64,000 bases of DNA from UBA6055 sp965214085 (GTDB taxonomy: Bacteria > Chloroflexota > Anaerolineae > Aggregatilineales > Phototrophicaceae). Position numbers and translations under genes: made by a program. The notes beneath the pieces are model-generated. The model was not told where the DNA came from. It was given only the letters and a program-made list of their open reading frames with translations, and did not search any database. The stretch covers positions 2,604,001 through 2,668,000 of the forward strand of contig OZ243937.1 in NCBI GenBank assembly GCA_965214085.1, in the 5' to 3' direction. Within the stretch, counting starts at the first letter, position 1; each line of letters opens with the position of its first letter. This document shows positions 35,365-44,290 of the stretch, piece after piece.

Positions 35365-35910
35365 ATGATTGAAATGATCGTGGATCGTGTTCAAGTTAGT
35401 TTGATGTCCCAGCATCGTCTTGTGGTATTGCGCGATATCCATGAAGAGCTGTATTTGCCAATCTGGATCGGCCAGTTTGAATCGGAAGCCATCACGCTGG
35501 AATTGCAGGAAGTCGACCGCGAACGTCCGTTGACGCACGACCTGCTCAAGTCCACCATCCAGCGTATGGGCGGCGAAGTGCGCTATATCTTGATCAACAA
35601 TTTGAACAAGGATGTCTTCTTCGCGCTCATCATCATCGAAGTCAAAGGCGAGACCATTGAAGTCGACGCTCGCCCCAGCGACGCGATTGCCCTGGCTGTT
35701 CGTCTGCGCGCGCCGATTTATGTGGAAAAGGCGATCATGGACCACGCCGGTATCCGGCCGGATCGCAATGTCGAGTCGGAGATCCTGGGCTTGCCCGACG
35801 ATATGCACGAGCGCGGCGAAGGCGGCGAGCGCGTCGACGAAAGCAAGCTGAGCGCCTTCGCCGATTTTGTGGATACGCTCAACCTGGAAGACCTCGAAGA
35901 CGAAGAGTGA
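35365..35910 (+). CDS. Bifunctional nuclease (BFN/DUF151) domain protein
   Basis: A 181-residue protein with the BFN domain: VVLRDIHEELYLPIWIGQFESEAI (about residues 20-43), RPLTHDLLKS, and IEVKGETIEVDARPSDAIALAVR with APIYV. The domain was named from an archaeal/plant nuclease with RNase and DNase activity; bacterial members are widespread but their roles are poorly defined. The C-terminal 45 residues are acidic (EDLEDEE end). AAGGTGG lies 7 bases before the ATG. It is the first gene after a good promoter and precedes dnaB by 99 bases, so it is probably co-transcribed with the replication genes. Confidence 0.9.
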   Translation: MIEMIVDRVQVSLMSQHRLVVLRDIHEELYLPIWIGQFESEAITLELQEVDRERPLTHDLLKSTIQRMGGEVRYILINNLNKDVFFALIIIEVKGETIEVDARPSDAIALAVRLRAPIYVEKAIMDHAGIRPDRNVESEILGLPDDMHERGEGGERVDESKLSAFADFVDTLNLEDLEDEE

Positions 35911-36009
35911 TGTCTTGCCCTCTGGGCGAAACAGGTTAATATCCGCAGCAGTAACAGGCTGGTCAATGCAAGTTGAGCGGCGATAGCTTAACGTCTTGAA
36001 AGCTCCCTA

Positions 36010-37374
36010 ATGGACTACCAAGCAGCGCCATCGCAAATGCAACTGCCCATGAGCCTCGAGGCTGAAGAGGCGCTGTTGGGCGCGGTTTTGTTGGAGCCGA
36101 AATCTTATCTGACTATCGCCGCCTTTCTTAATGGCGAAGATTTCTTTCTCAAACGGCACGAATACATTTGGAACGCCTTCAGCCGACTGCATGAGCGCAA
36201 CGACGCTATCGACTACGTGACGCTCACGCGGGAATTGCAAGCCATGAGCGTCCTGGACGAGATCGGCGGGCAAGCCTATCTGACCAACCTGGTCAACAAG
36301 ACGCCCTCAGCCGTACATGCCGAGGTCTACGGCGAGATGGTCTCGCGGACATCCACGCGGCGCAAGATGCTGGTCGCGGCCGATGCCATTCGTCAGACGG
36401 CGCTGGATGAAGAGCTGCCGATCGACAAAGTCATCAGCGAAGCGGAACAAGCGCTCTTTAACGTCAGCAACAGCCAGATCAAACGCGAATTTGTGCCGAT
36501 CTGGGAAGCGGTCAGCGATTATTATGACGAGATCGAGAAGCTGCTGGAAATGGGCGCGGGCACAGTCGGCATTCCCACCGGCTTCAAAGGGCTGGATGGC
36601 CTGCTGGGCGGCTTTCAAAAGTCGGACCTGGTGGTTTTCGCCGGGCGCCCGGGCATGGGCAAAACCAGTTGGATCCTGACGGTGGCCATGCAGGCGGCGC
36701 GGCGCGGGGCGCGCGTGGCGATCTTCACCATGGAGATGGGCGTGGAACAGATGGTGCAGCGCCTGCTGTCGATGGAAACCGGCATCAAGATCGGGCAGCT
36801 GCGCACAGCCGATATCAACCCGCGCGAGCAGACGCGCCTCACCGAAGCCATCGGCCGCATTTCCAACCTGCCGCTATTCATCGACGACACGCCATCAATC
36901 ACGCCGATTGAGATGCGCACCAAATGTCGCCGGCTGCAGCACGAATACGGGCTGGACATGGTCATGGTCGACTATATGCAGCTGATGTCGGCCGGCAAAG
37001 CCTACGAGAATAATCGCGTGCAGGAGATCAGCTATATCAGCCGCGCGCTGAAAGAGTTGGCGCGCGAGCTAAATGTCTGCGTCCTTTCGACAGCGCAGCT
37101 TTCACGAGCCGTCGAGCAGCGGCAGGACAAGCGCCCGCAGCTATCCGACCTGCGTGAGAGCGGCAGCATCGAACAAGACGCCGATGCCGTCATGTTCCTC
37201 TATCGCGACGAGGTCTACAATCCGGATACAACCGAGTTCCCCAATCAGGCCGAGGTGATGCTATCCAAGCACCGCCACGGGCCCACTGGCAAGGTCGAGC
37301 TATATTTCGAAAAGTCGATCACCAGATTTATGGACGTCAACTACCAGCGCGTAGATCTGAGTAATCTGGAATGA
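36010..37374 (+). CDS. dnaB: Replicative DNA helicase DnaB
   Basis: A 454-residue RecA-like hexameric helicase. The N-terminal helical domain (SLEAEEALLGAVLLEPKSY, FFLKRHEYIWNAF) is followed by the linker, then the ATPase with Walker A GRPGMGKT (about residues 212-219), Walker B VMVDYMQLM, and the arginine-finger and C-terminal segments LSDLRESGSIEQDADAVMFLYRDEVY and KHRHGPTGKVELYF. It unwinds DNA at the replication fork. It overlaps the following dnaD-like gene by ATGA. The order helicase, DnaD, DnaC-like in one operon puts the helicase together with its presumed loaders. Confidence 0.96.
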   Translation: MDYQAAPSQMQLPMSLEAEEALLGAVLLEPKSYLTIAAFLNGEDFFLKRHEYIWNAFSRLHERNDAIDYVTLTRELQAMSVLDEIGGQAYLTNLVNKTPSAVHAEVYGEMVSRTSTRRKMLVAADAIRQTALDEELPIDKVISEAEQALFNVSNSQIKREFVPIWEAVSDYYDEIEKLLEMGAGTVGIPTGFKGLDGLLGGFQKSDLVVFAGRPGMGKTSWILTVAMQAARRGARVAIFTMEMGVEQMVQRLLSMETGIKIGQLRTADINPREQTRLTEAIGRISNLPLFIDDTPSITPIEMRTKCRRLQHEYGLDMVMVDYMQLMSAGKAYENNRVQEISYISRALKELARELNVCVLSTAQLSRAVEQRQDKRPQLSDLRESGSIEQDADAVMFLYRDEVYNPDTTEFPNQAEVMLSKHRHGPTGKVELYFEKSITRFMDVNYQRVDLSNLE

Positions 37375-38087
37375 AGCAAATGGAAGCGGATCGCTTGCCC
37401 GAGCTGATTACAGCTGAGGAAGACAGCAGACTGCCGGCCGGATTTTTCAGCCGATTGCTGCCCGCGATAGACGACTTGGCCGAGCTGAAGTTGACGCTGG
37501 TCGCCCTATCGATGCTGAGGCAGAAAGAAGGCGACTATCGCTTTCTGCGCCACGACGAACTATTGGGCGATGCCGACCTGATGCGCGGCTTGGCGGTGGC
37601 GGACGCGGCCGCTGAATCAAGCGTTACGCTGGATGCCGCGCTCGAACGCGCTATCAAGCGGGGTACCTTGCTGGAAGCGTATATCGAGAAGAGGGACGAG
37701 CCCTGGCGTCTCTATTTCAGCAACGATGAGAGCGGGAGAGAGCTGCAGCGCCAGGCGCAGAGCGGCCAATGGCGGCCCGCCGCCGCAGACGAGATTGAAG
37801 TGCTGCCGCCCCGCCCCACGCTCTTCGCCATTTACGAAGAGAATATAGGTGTGCTGACGCCGATGCTCGCCGAAGCCATTAAGGAAGCGCAGGCGACATA
37901 TCCGCGCCAATGGATAGAAGACGCGATACGCTACGCTGTGGAACGCAACGCTCGTAATTGGCGTTATATCAGCAAAGTCTTAGAAGCATGGCGGCAGGAA
38001 GGACGCAGCCGTGAAACCAGTGGGAGACTTCCTCGAGGGCCCCGACGGTACACTGTCGGAAAACGGAAAGACTTCATCAAGTCCTGA
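37371..38087 (+). CDS. DnaD domain protein (primosome component)
   Basis: A 238-residue protein. The N-terminal half looks like the winged-helix region of DnaD-like proteins (FSRLLPAIDDLAELKLTLVALSML). The C-terminal DnaD/DnaB_2 domain is clear: IYEENIGVLTPMLAEAIKEA followed by WIEDAIRYAVERNARNWRYISKVLEAW (about residues 160-215), with the conserved YEENIG and NWRYI motifs. A basic tail follows. The start overlaps the dnaB stop (ATGA), and its end overlaps the next gene by 77 bases. In Firmicutes such proteins remodel DNA for helicase loading; the same role is inferred here. Confidence 0.88.
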   Translation: MKQMEADRLPELITAEEDSRLPAGFFSRLLPAIDDLAELKLTLVALSMLRQKEGDYRFLRHDELLGDADLMRGLAVADAAAESSVTLDAALERAIKRGTLLEAYIEKRDEPWRLYFSNDESGRELQRQAQSGQWRPAAADEIEVLPPRPTLFAIYEENIGVLTPMLAEAIKEAQATYPRQWIEDAIRYAVERNARNWRYISKVLEAWRQEGRSRETSGRLPRGPRRYTVGKRKDFIKS

Positions 38088-39444
38088 TCCGGCTTTGGGC
38101 GACGCGGTACCGAGCGAGATTATCTGCCGCGACCCGGCAGACAGCGACCGCCCCTGCCCGATATGCGCCGGCAAGGGTGTTTACGCCTATGATGTGCCGC
38201 CGGGCGACCCGCGTTTTGGCAAGTTCCAGCGCTGCCCCAACAATCCCGTGCAGCGCGACAACTTCTTGCAGGAGCGCCTGCGCCGCTACGGACAGCTGAG
38301 CGCCTACCGCGACCAGACCTTCGCCAACTTTATCACCGACATAAGCGGCGGCAGCTATACGCAAAATATCAATGCCTCTTTGTCGGGCGCCAAACAGTTG
38401 GCGCAGCGCTACGCCCGGCAGCCCGATGGTTGGATCGTCTTCGAGGGCTCTTACGGCTGCGGCAAGACGCATCTGGCGGTGGCCATCGCCAATGAGCGCC
38501 TGGAGCGATTCGGCCGTCAGATCATCTTCGTCACCGCCCCCGACCTGCTGGACTTCCTGCGCGTCAGCATTCGCTCGGACAGCGATTCCGCTTACGACGA
38601 CTATTTCGAGCGCGTCCGCAACGTCTCGCTGCTGGTGATCGACGACCTGGGCGTGGAAAACCCCAGCCCCTGGGCAAAAGAGAAGCTCTTCCAACTACTG
38701 AATTTCCGGCACGTCAACCGGCTGGCGACCGTCATCACCACCAATACGCCCTTCGAGGAATTGGACCCCTGGCTGAGCAGCCGCATGATGGACCCGCGCA
38801 TCGTCAAGCTGGTCAAAATAAATGCGCCGGACTACCGCCGCACGACCCGCGCGCGCTCGCTGGATCTTGGCTTCAGCAACATGCAACTGTACCGCCACAT
38901 GACTTTCGAATCTTTTTCCAGCGACAGTTATTTTCACGACGAAGCCGCCAGCTTGCGGCGTGTGAAAGCGGCCGCGGAAAGCTGGACGCGGGCGCCCGAA
39001 AACTGGCTGTGCATCCTGGGCGATTACGGCAGCGGCAAGACGCATCTGGCAGCCTCCATCGCCAATCGTTTACACGAGAGCGGCAAGGACTTCTTCTTTT
39101 ATACCATCACCGACTTGCTGGATTTCCTGCGCGTGGCTTTCGACCCGCAATCCAATTCGCGCTTCGACAAACGCTTCCACGAAATCCAGAATGTGCCCTA
39201 TCTGATACTGGATGACCTGAGCCTGGCCAGCGCCACGCCCTGGGCCAAAGAAAAGCTCTTCCAAATCATCGACTCGCGCTACCTGGCGAAGCTGCCGACT
39301 GTCGTCACCGTTTCGGACACGATGGAACGCCTGGAAGCCATATCGCCTCGGATGGCCACGCGGCTGCTGGACCAGCGGATCTGCGCGGTCTACGCGCTGG
39401 AACAAGTGCGCAGCTACATCGACCGGATGAACAGTCAAGCCTGA
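38011..39444 (+). CDS. Tandem AAA+ DnaC/DnaI-like helicase loader (two ATPase domains)
   Basis: A 477-residue protein with two consecutive DnaC-type AAA+ domains. Domain 1: Walker A GSYGCGKT (146-153), Walker B VIDDLG (209-214). Domain 2: Walker A GDYGSGKT (337-344), Walker B LILDDLS (398-404). Each is followed by the same WAKEKLFQ motif, which proves internal duplication. The N-terminus has CPIC at 49-52 and Cys75, a likely Zn-binding site as in DnaI. The usual DnaC/DnaI protein has one ATPase domain and about 250-310 residues. The GTG start lies inside dnaD and has AGGAAGGA 8 bases upstream. Both P-loops look intact. It probably loads or remodels DnaB together with the DnaD protein. Confidence 0.88.
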   Translation: MKPVGDFLEGPDGTLSENGKTSSSPDPALGDAVPSEIICRDPADSDRPCPICAGKGVYAYDVPPGDPRFGKFQRCPNNPVQRDNFLQERLRRYGQLSAYRDQTFANFITDISGGSYTQNINASLSGAKQLAQRYARQPDGWIVFEGSYGCGKTHLAVAIANERLERFGRQIIFVTAPDLLDFLRVSIRSDSDSAYDDYFERVRNVSLLVIDDLGVENPSPWAKEKLFQLLNFRHVNRLATVITTNTPFEELDPWLSSRMMDPRIVKLVKINAPDYRRTTRARSLDLGFSNMQLYRHMTFESFSSDSYFHDEAASLRRVKAAAESWTRAPENWLCILGDYGSGKTHLAASIANRLHESGKDFFFYTITDLLDFLRVAFDPQSNSRFDKRFHEIQNVPYLILDDLSLASATPWAKEKLFQIIDSRYLAKLPTVVTVSDTMERLEAISPRMATRLLDQRICAVYALEQVRSYIDRMNSQA

Positions 39445-40316
39445 TGCTGGGCACGCGGCTGCGCATCACGCCCTACGAACGACAGCATCGGCGCGCCTTG
39501 CTGGATCTCTGTTTTTCCAGTCACTGGACGCATAAACACCTCGATTGGCACAGCACGGGGCAATGGCTGGAGCGGGAACGGGGCTTGGTATTCCTCGCTT
39601 GGCACGGCGCAGAGCTGGCTGGCTATATCGGTTTGTCGCGGCCCGTCCATAGCTGCAGCTGGATTCGTCTGCTGGGCATCCGCGATGGCCGCATGCCCGG
39701 CCGCATAATCGCGGACTTGTGGCGGGCGGCACAAGCGCATTGCCCCGGGGCCGGCATTCGCTCTGTCGCCATTCTGATGATCGCCAACTGGCTGCCGACC
39801 TATTTCAGGCCGTTCGCCTTCGCCGTCAGCGACGAAGTCATCACCATGAGCCATATCGGCAGCCGGAGTCCTAGAGCGCCAACCGCTGACGCGACCCTGC
39901 GCCCGGCAGAGACCGCCGACATTAAACGCCTCTGCGAAATCGACCAACTGGCTTTCGCGCCGCACTGGCGCATGTCTCCCAGCGATTTTCGACAGGCGCT
40001 GCGCATCACGGCGGTGGCGACCGTCGCCGTCCGGCAAGGGGAGGTGCTGGGCTATCAGTTCAGCACGCGCAACGACGAAGCCGGGCATCTGGCGCGGCTG
40101 GCGGTGGACCCGGCTAGGCAGCGCCGCGGCCTCGCCTCGCTGCTGGTTCAGCATCTGCTGGAAGCATTGCGCCGCATGCGCGTCGAGTCGGTCACCGTCA
40201 ATACCCAAGCCAGCAATCATCCCTCGCAGCATCTTTACCAGCGCTTCGGCTTCTTCCGCAATGGCTACGACCTGGAGCTGTGGCAAAAACGGATCGCCGC
40301 GGAGAGCATGGAGTAA
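39444..40316 (+). CDS. GNAT-family N-acetyltransferase, double-domain
   Basis: A 290-residue protein. The C-terminal half is a clear GNAT domain: acetyl-CoA-binding loop LAVDPARQRRGLASLLVQHLLEAL (about residues 215-238) and the NHPSQHLYQRFGFF segment of RimI-like enzymes. The N-terminal half (SSHWTHKHLDWHSTGQWL, VFLAWHGAELAGYIGLSRP) is a more divergent second GNAT-like domain. It starts within the stop of the loader gene (TGATG), so it is translated in the replication operon, though no functional link is known. The acceptor is unknown. Confidence 0.82.
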   Translation: MLGTRLRITPYERQHRRALLDLCFSSHWTHKHLDWHSTGQWLERERGLVFLAWHGAELAGYIGLSRPVHSCSWIRLLGIRDGRMPGRIIADLWRAAQAHCPGAGIRSVAILMIANWLPTYFRPFAFAVSDEVITMSHIGSRSPRAPTADATLRPAETADIKRLCEIDQLAFAPHWRMSPSDFRQALRITAVATVAVRQGEVLGYQFSTRNDEAGHLARLAVDPARQRRGLASLLVQHLLEALRRMRVESVTVNTQASNHPSQHLYQRFGFFRNGYDLELWQKRIAAESME

Positions 40317-40321
40317 TCGCA

Positions 40322-41302
40322 ATGGCCAAGATTTATCGCGAAGAAGACGCCAATCTTAACTTGCTCAGCGGCAAAACGGTCGGCATCATCGGCTTCGGCA
40401 ACCTGGGCCGGCCGGTCGCCAATAATCTGCGCGATTCCGGCATCCGTACGCTCATCGGCTTGCCTTATGACGAAACGCGAGAGCATGCGCGCGAGGACGG
40501 CTTCGAGCCGGAGGACATCGAAAAGGTGATTCCTCGCTGTCACATCCTGATTCTGCTGATTCCCGACGAGGTCTTGCCGGAAGTTTATCTGGAGAAGATA
40601 TCGCCTTTTCTGGCCCGCGGTCATCTGCTGGTTTTCGCCAGCGGCTACAATATCGCTTTTGGCTTTGTCGAGCCGCCGCCCTTCGTTGATGTCGGCATGA
40701 TCGCCCCGCGCACCATCGGCGCGGCAGTGCGCTCGCGCTTTCTCGATGGCAGCGGCTTTTACAGTTTCGTCGGCGCGGGCCAGGATGCCACCGGCGCCAC
40801 GCTTGAGACGCTGCTGGCGCTGGCCAAAGCCATGGGCAGCTTGCGCGCCGGCGCCATCGAAATGTCCATGCAGCAGGAATCGCAGCTGGACCTCTTTGTG
40901 CAGCAGGCGATTCTGCCCGCCTTCCACCACGTGATGACCACCGCCGCCGATGTGCTGCTGGAAATGGGTTATCCGCCCGAAGCCGTGATGATGGACTTGA
41001 TTATCTCAGGCGAATTCAAGGACTACCTGTCGCGGGCCTCGGAGCGCGGTTTGCTGCACGCCATGCGCCTTTCGTCGCTGACGGGCCAATACGGCATCTT
41101 CAGCCGCTTGCATCGCTTCAAGGAGCTCAAGCTGGAGGGCCTGATGGAAGCCTCGCTGCAAGACATACGCAGCGGCGATTTCTCGGTGGAATGGTCGCGC
41201 GAGTACGAGAACGGCTATCCACGCCTCACCCGCCTGCTGCGCGCGCAAGAGCAACTGACGCTCTGGGCGCTGGAGCAGGACACCCTCAATCGTCTGAAGT
41301 AG
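40322..41302 (+). CDS. Ketol-acid reductoisomerase-like protein lacking catalytic residues
   Basis: A 326-residue protein with the overall fold order of class I KARI (IlvC): start KIYREEDANLNLLSGKTVGI, Rossmann GFGNLGRPVANNL, VDVGMIAPR, and the helical C-terminal part. Key KARI residues are altered. The catalytic His of HGFN is Ser107 (ASGYN). The Mg-binding pair in DLFGEQ is D190 with Gln194 (DLFVQQ). The later Glu pair becomes Asp225 and Ser229. It is therefore unlikely to make branched-chain amino-acid precursors. It could be an NAD(P)-binding reductase or a non-catalytic homologue. It follows the GNAT gene by 5 bases. Confidence 0.75.
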   Translation: MAKIYREEDANLNLLSGKTVGIIGFGNLGRPVANNLRDSGIRTLIGLPYDETREHAREDGFEPEDIEKVIPRCHILILLIPDEVLPEVYLEKISPFLARGHLLVFASGYNIAFGFVEPPPFVDVGMIAPRTIGAAVRSRFLDGSGFYSFVGAGQDATGATLETLLALAKAMGSLRAGAIEMSMQQESQLDLFVQQAILPAFHHVMTTAADVLLEMGYPPEAVMMDLIISGEFKDYLSRASERGLLHAMRLSSLTGQYGIFSRLHRFKELKLEGLMEASLQDIRSGDFSVEWSREYENGYPRLTRLLRAQEQLTLWALEQDTLNRLK

Positions 41303-41327
41303 CGGCGCGCCTAAGAGCAATCTTTTG

Positions 41328-41520
41328 CAATCTATTTCACCACAAAGGCACAAAGACACAAAGGGCACAAAGATATAACTTTGAAATAGTGCTAGGTAGC
41401 CGCGTCATGAAGGGAATGGTCCTTAGGCTGATTCTGCGTTTGCATTTTAATGAATGCTAATTCTAAATCGATTCTTAATGGGCTTTTCCTCTGTGTTCTC
41501 TGTGATCTCTGTGCTTCGGT
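41328..41520. repeat. Repeat remnant with facing ACAAAG and CTCTGTG tracts
   Basis: ATTTCACCACAAAGGCACAAAG and further ACAAAG units at 41333-41372 face a CCTCTGTGTTCTCTGTGATC tract at 41488-41512. It has the sub-terminal tracts of the dispersed elements but no clear terminal repeats. It occupies most of the 293-base gap before the HAD gene. Confidence 0.5.
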
Positions 41521-41595
41521 TTTTCACGTTTTAGTCAGAGTCGACGCTATGGCAGGCGCTGCCATTTGCGCTAGAATGGCGCTTTGTTAAGGAAA

Positions 41596-42396
41596 ATGAG
41601 AGGGCAAATCCACTTGGCAAACTCAATCAAAGCCATCATATCCGATATGGATGGCGTATTGTGGCGCGGCGCGCAAGCCCTGCCCGGCCTGACCGACTTC
41701 TTCGATTTCCTGTTCGAGCGGGAAATCAGCTTCGTGCTGGCGACCAATAACAGCCGCAACACGCCCGAGGACTACGTAAATAAACTGGCGTCTATGGGCG
41801 TCACGGGCATAAGACCTTGCCATATCGTGACCAGCGGCACAGCCACCGCCATCACCCTGCAAGCGCAGTACCCGGCCGGCACGCGTGTCTATGTCGTCGG
41901 CGGGCATGGCTTGAAGCAGTTGCTGCGCGAGGCCGGCTTTCAGCTGGTGGACAAGGACGCGGAGCTGGTGGTCTGCGGCATCGACTTCGATCTCACTTAC
42001 GAGAAACTCAAGACAGCCACCCTGCTCATTCGCGCCGGCGCGCGCTTCATCGGCACCAATCCGGATTCGTCATTTCCCTCGCCGGAGGGCTTGGTGCCGG
42101 GCGCGGGCAGCATCCTGGCGCTGCTCGAGTCGGCTTCGGGTTGCGCGCCCACCATCATCGGCAAGCCGGAACGCGGCATGTTCGAGGCGGCGCTGCGTCA
42201 AGCGGGGGCGAAGCCAACGGAAACGCTTATGATTGGCGACCGTATCGGCACGGATATCATCGGGGCGCAGGCACTGGGGATCAAAACCGCGCTGGTCATG
42301 ACCGGTGTCGAGACCGAAACCAGCCTGCGCGCGAGCGAGACGCAACCGGATCTGATATTCGCCGGACTGCCGCAGCTGCTTGAGGCGCTTCGCTAA
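41596..42396 (+). CDS. HAD-IIA family phosphatase (NagD-like)
   Basis: A 266-residue HAD hydrolase of subclass IIA. Motif I is SDMDGVLWRG (nucleophile Asp17, acid Asp19), motif II is ATNNSRN, the cap follows, then GKPERGMFEAAL (motif III Lys) and MIGDRIGTDIIGAQALGIKTALV (motif IV). Family members dephosphorylate small molecules such as glycerol-, phosphoglycolate-, nucleotide- or nitrophenyl phosphates. The ATG at 41596 is listed, but a TTG at 41614 with AGAGGG upstream and a start nearer motif I is also possible. It ends exactly where the convergent gene ends. Confidence 0.85.
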   Translation: MRGQIHLANSIKAIISDMDGVLWRGAQALPGLTDFFDFLFEREISFVLATNNSRNTPEDYVNKLASMGVTGIRPCHIVTSGTATAITLQAQYPAGTRVYVVGGHGLKQLLREAGFQLVDKDAELVVCGIDFDLTYEKLKTATLLIRAGARFIGTNPDSSFPSPEGLVPGAGSILALLESASGCAPTIIGKPERGMFEAALRQAGAKPTETLMIGDRIGTDIIGAQALGIKTALVMTGVETETSLRASETQPDLIFAGLPQLLEALR

Positions 42397-43239
42397 CTAA
42401 GAATCACGCTTCATCAACGCCGCCAACACCGTTTCAAGTTCCGGTGTATCCTCCGCGTCCTTGAAATCCGCCAAGCGCGAATACACCTCGAAGGCTGCCT
42501 CGAAGAAGCCGGGCGGCAGGCCCGCCAGTTCAAATGTCGCGGCGATCTCCTGCATCTCGCCAGCGAAGCGCCAGGCTTTGGACGTCACCCCGCGCACTTG
42601 ATTCCGCCGCTGCTCCACCGACTCAGCCGAGCGCATAGCCCACTCCCGCTCCAGCTCATCACGCACACCCAGGCTCTCCGCCGCGCCATAAATCGCTGAG
42701 AGCAAGGCGGTCGTGCCTTTGGTCAGCGCCGCGAAACTCATCTTCAGCGCCGAGGCTTTGCCCACTTCGACGCCGATGGCGATGGCTTCGGTCAGCGTGC
42801 CGGCGAATAATGCCGCCACCCGCCCCGCCGAGGGACCCGAGAGGTAGAAGCGGGTTGTGCCGGCTTTCCAGGCGGGCGGGCCCACGATGCTGCCGTCGAC
42901 GAAATCGATGCCGGCCGCGCCCATCCGCTCGGCGATGGACGTCGCTTTCTGCGGCGAGATGGCGTTGCCCTCGCAGTAAAGCCCGCCGAAGCCGGCAGCT
43001 GTCACCGCGTCCGCCGTCGCCTCAGCCGCATGGGGCGGGCAGACACAAACGATGATGTCGCAGGCGGCGCAGAGCTGCGCTAGCGTTTCGACCGCGCGCA
43101 AGTCCTGCTCGGCCGCGCGTTGATGGGTGGCGGCGCTGCGCCCGGCAGCAGCCCACACTACGTCGTGCCCGGCCGCGCGCGCTGATGCCGCAATCGAAGT
43201 ACCCATGGCTCCAGGATTGATGATGCCAACAGTTGTCAC
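42397..43239 (-). CDS. NAD(P)-dependent oxidoreductase of the 6PGDH/beta-hydroxyacid dehydrogenase superfamily (DUF1932 type)
   Basis: A 280-residue protein: Rossmann motif GIINPGAMGTSIAASA at the N-terminus, DIIVCVCPPHAAEATADAV, VDGSIVGPPAWKAGTTRFYLSGP with the GGP-like substrate-binding area replaced by IVGPP, and KASALKMSFAALTKGTTALLSAIY holding the catalytic Lys. The C-terminal DUF1932-type helical domain (ESLGVRDELEREW, SKAWRFAGEMQEIAATFELAGLPPGFF) is typical of a subfamily whose substrate is unknown. It is followed by, and on the same strand as, hisG and the HisS/HisZ-like gene. Confidence 0.8.
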   Translation of the reverse strand: MTTVGIINPGAMGTSIAASARAAGHDVVWAAAGRSAATHQRAAEQDLRAVETLAQLCAACDIIVCVCPPHAAEATADAVTAAGFGGLYCEGNAISPQKATSIAERMGAAGIDFVDGSIVGPPAWKAGTTRFYLSGPSAGRVAALFAGTLTEAIAIGVEVGKASALKMSFAALTKGTTALLSAIYGAAESLGVRDELEREWAMRSAESVEQRRNQVRGVTSKAWRFAGEMQEIAATFELAGLPPGFFEAAFEVYSRLADFKDAEDTPELETVLAALMKRDS

Positions 43240-43261
43240 AGCATTGCCCTCGATAAGTCAA

Positions 43262-44290
43262 TCAATGGTCGGCGCGCAGCAGTCGCTCAAAGCGATCGTA
43301 AGTCTCGGACTTCTTGTCAAAGACGTAGTCGGGATGCGCCACGATGATATCGGTGCCGCCGATAGCGCGCAGGTGCTGCATCGTCTTGTGAATCAGCTCG
43401 GAGCGCACCAGCAGATTCGTCTCGTACCACATTTCCGTGCTGCCGGGCGGGCTGGCCACCGCCACCACGCCGGGTCCCTTGCTGCCACTGAGCGCCGGAT
43501 TGGCCAAGATGCGCTGCTGAACATCATCCACGGATTCGCCGCTGATATTGGCGCGCAGCGAGACGAACTGCCGCGCGCGCCGGTTCGCTTCGATGAGTTC
43601 GATCATTTCGCGCAGGGTCTCCAATTTGGCCGGCGATTCGCGCAGCCGGCGGCGGTTGGCGATCAAGACGGCTTCCGAATCGATGATCGTACCGCCGTCA
43701 ATCGGCCGCAGGTGATTCTCGCGCAGGGTCGTGCCCGTCTGCGACAAATCGGCGATAAGATCGGCGTAACCCATGCGCGGCGCGGCTTCCATCGCGCCTT
43801 CGGCATGCACCAGCAAGAAATGCGCGATGCCCTGCTGATAGAGAAAATTGCGCGTCAAATTGCTGAATTTGGTGGCGATGCGCAATTGCCCGCCCCGCTC
43901 TTGATGACGCAGGCTGAGGTCGGCCAAGTCGGCGATCGAGGTCACGTCAATCCAGGAATCGGGCACGGCCAGCAGCAACTCGCAGCGGCCGAAACCCAGC
44001 CGGTCGATCACCATGACATCAGCCGAATCTTCGCCGTGCTCGGCCACGATATCCAAGCCCGTAACGCCGATATCCGCCCGCCCCTCCAGCACCTTGTTGA
44101 GGATATCCAACGGGCGCTGGTAGACAACTTGCGCCTGCGGCAAGCGCGGAATGGTCGCGCTGTATTGCCGGCGATTCGGCTTGTAGATGCGCAGGCCCGC
44201 GCGCGCGAAAAAACCCTCGCAGGGCTGGGCCAGATTGCCTTTGCTGGGCAAAGCCACGATGAGATTGTCCACGGGCATCATATTGTCCAT
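43262..44290 (-). CDS. hisG: ATP phosphoribosyltransferase, long form
   Basis: A 342-residue HisG, the first enzyme of histidine biosynthesis, joining ATP and PRPP. Start IVALPSKGNLAQPCEGFFARAGL, then DIGVTGLDIVAEHG, LRIATKFSNLTRNFL and the PRPP-binding GYADLIADLSQTGTTLRENHLRPIDGGTI (about residues 173-201). A C-terminal regulatory domain of about 90 residues is present, so this is the hexameric, feedback-inhibited form that does not normally need HisZ. The upstream gene nevertheless is of the HisS/HisZ family and overlaps it by one base (TAATG). No other his gene is in the window. Confidence 0.92.
   Translation of the reverse strand: MDNMMPVDNLIVALPSKGNLAQPCEGFFARAGLRIYKPNRRQYSATIPRLPQAQVVYQRPLDILNKVLEGRADIGVTGLDIVAEHGEDSADVMVIDRLGFGRCELLLAVPDSWIDVTSIADLADLSLRHQERGGQLRIATKFSNLTRNFLYQQGIAHFLLVHAEGAMEAAPRMGYADLIADLSQTGTTLRENHLRPIDGGTIIDSEAVLIANRRRLRESPAKLETLREMIELIEANRRARQFVSLRANISGESVDDVQQRILANPALSGSKGPGVVAVASPPGSTEMWYETNLLVRSELIHKTMQHLRAIGGTDIIVAHPDYVFDKKSETYDRFERLLRADH

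Noticed and set aside
40322..41302. Calling this gene ilvC
   Set aside because: Three key catalytic residues are substituted, so the standard function is not supported.
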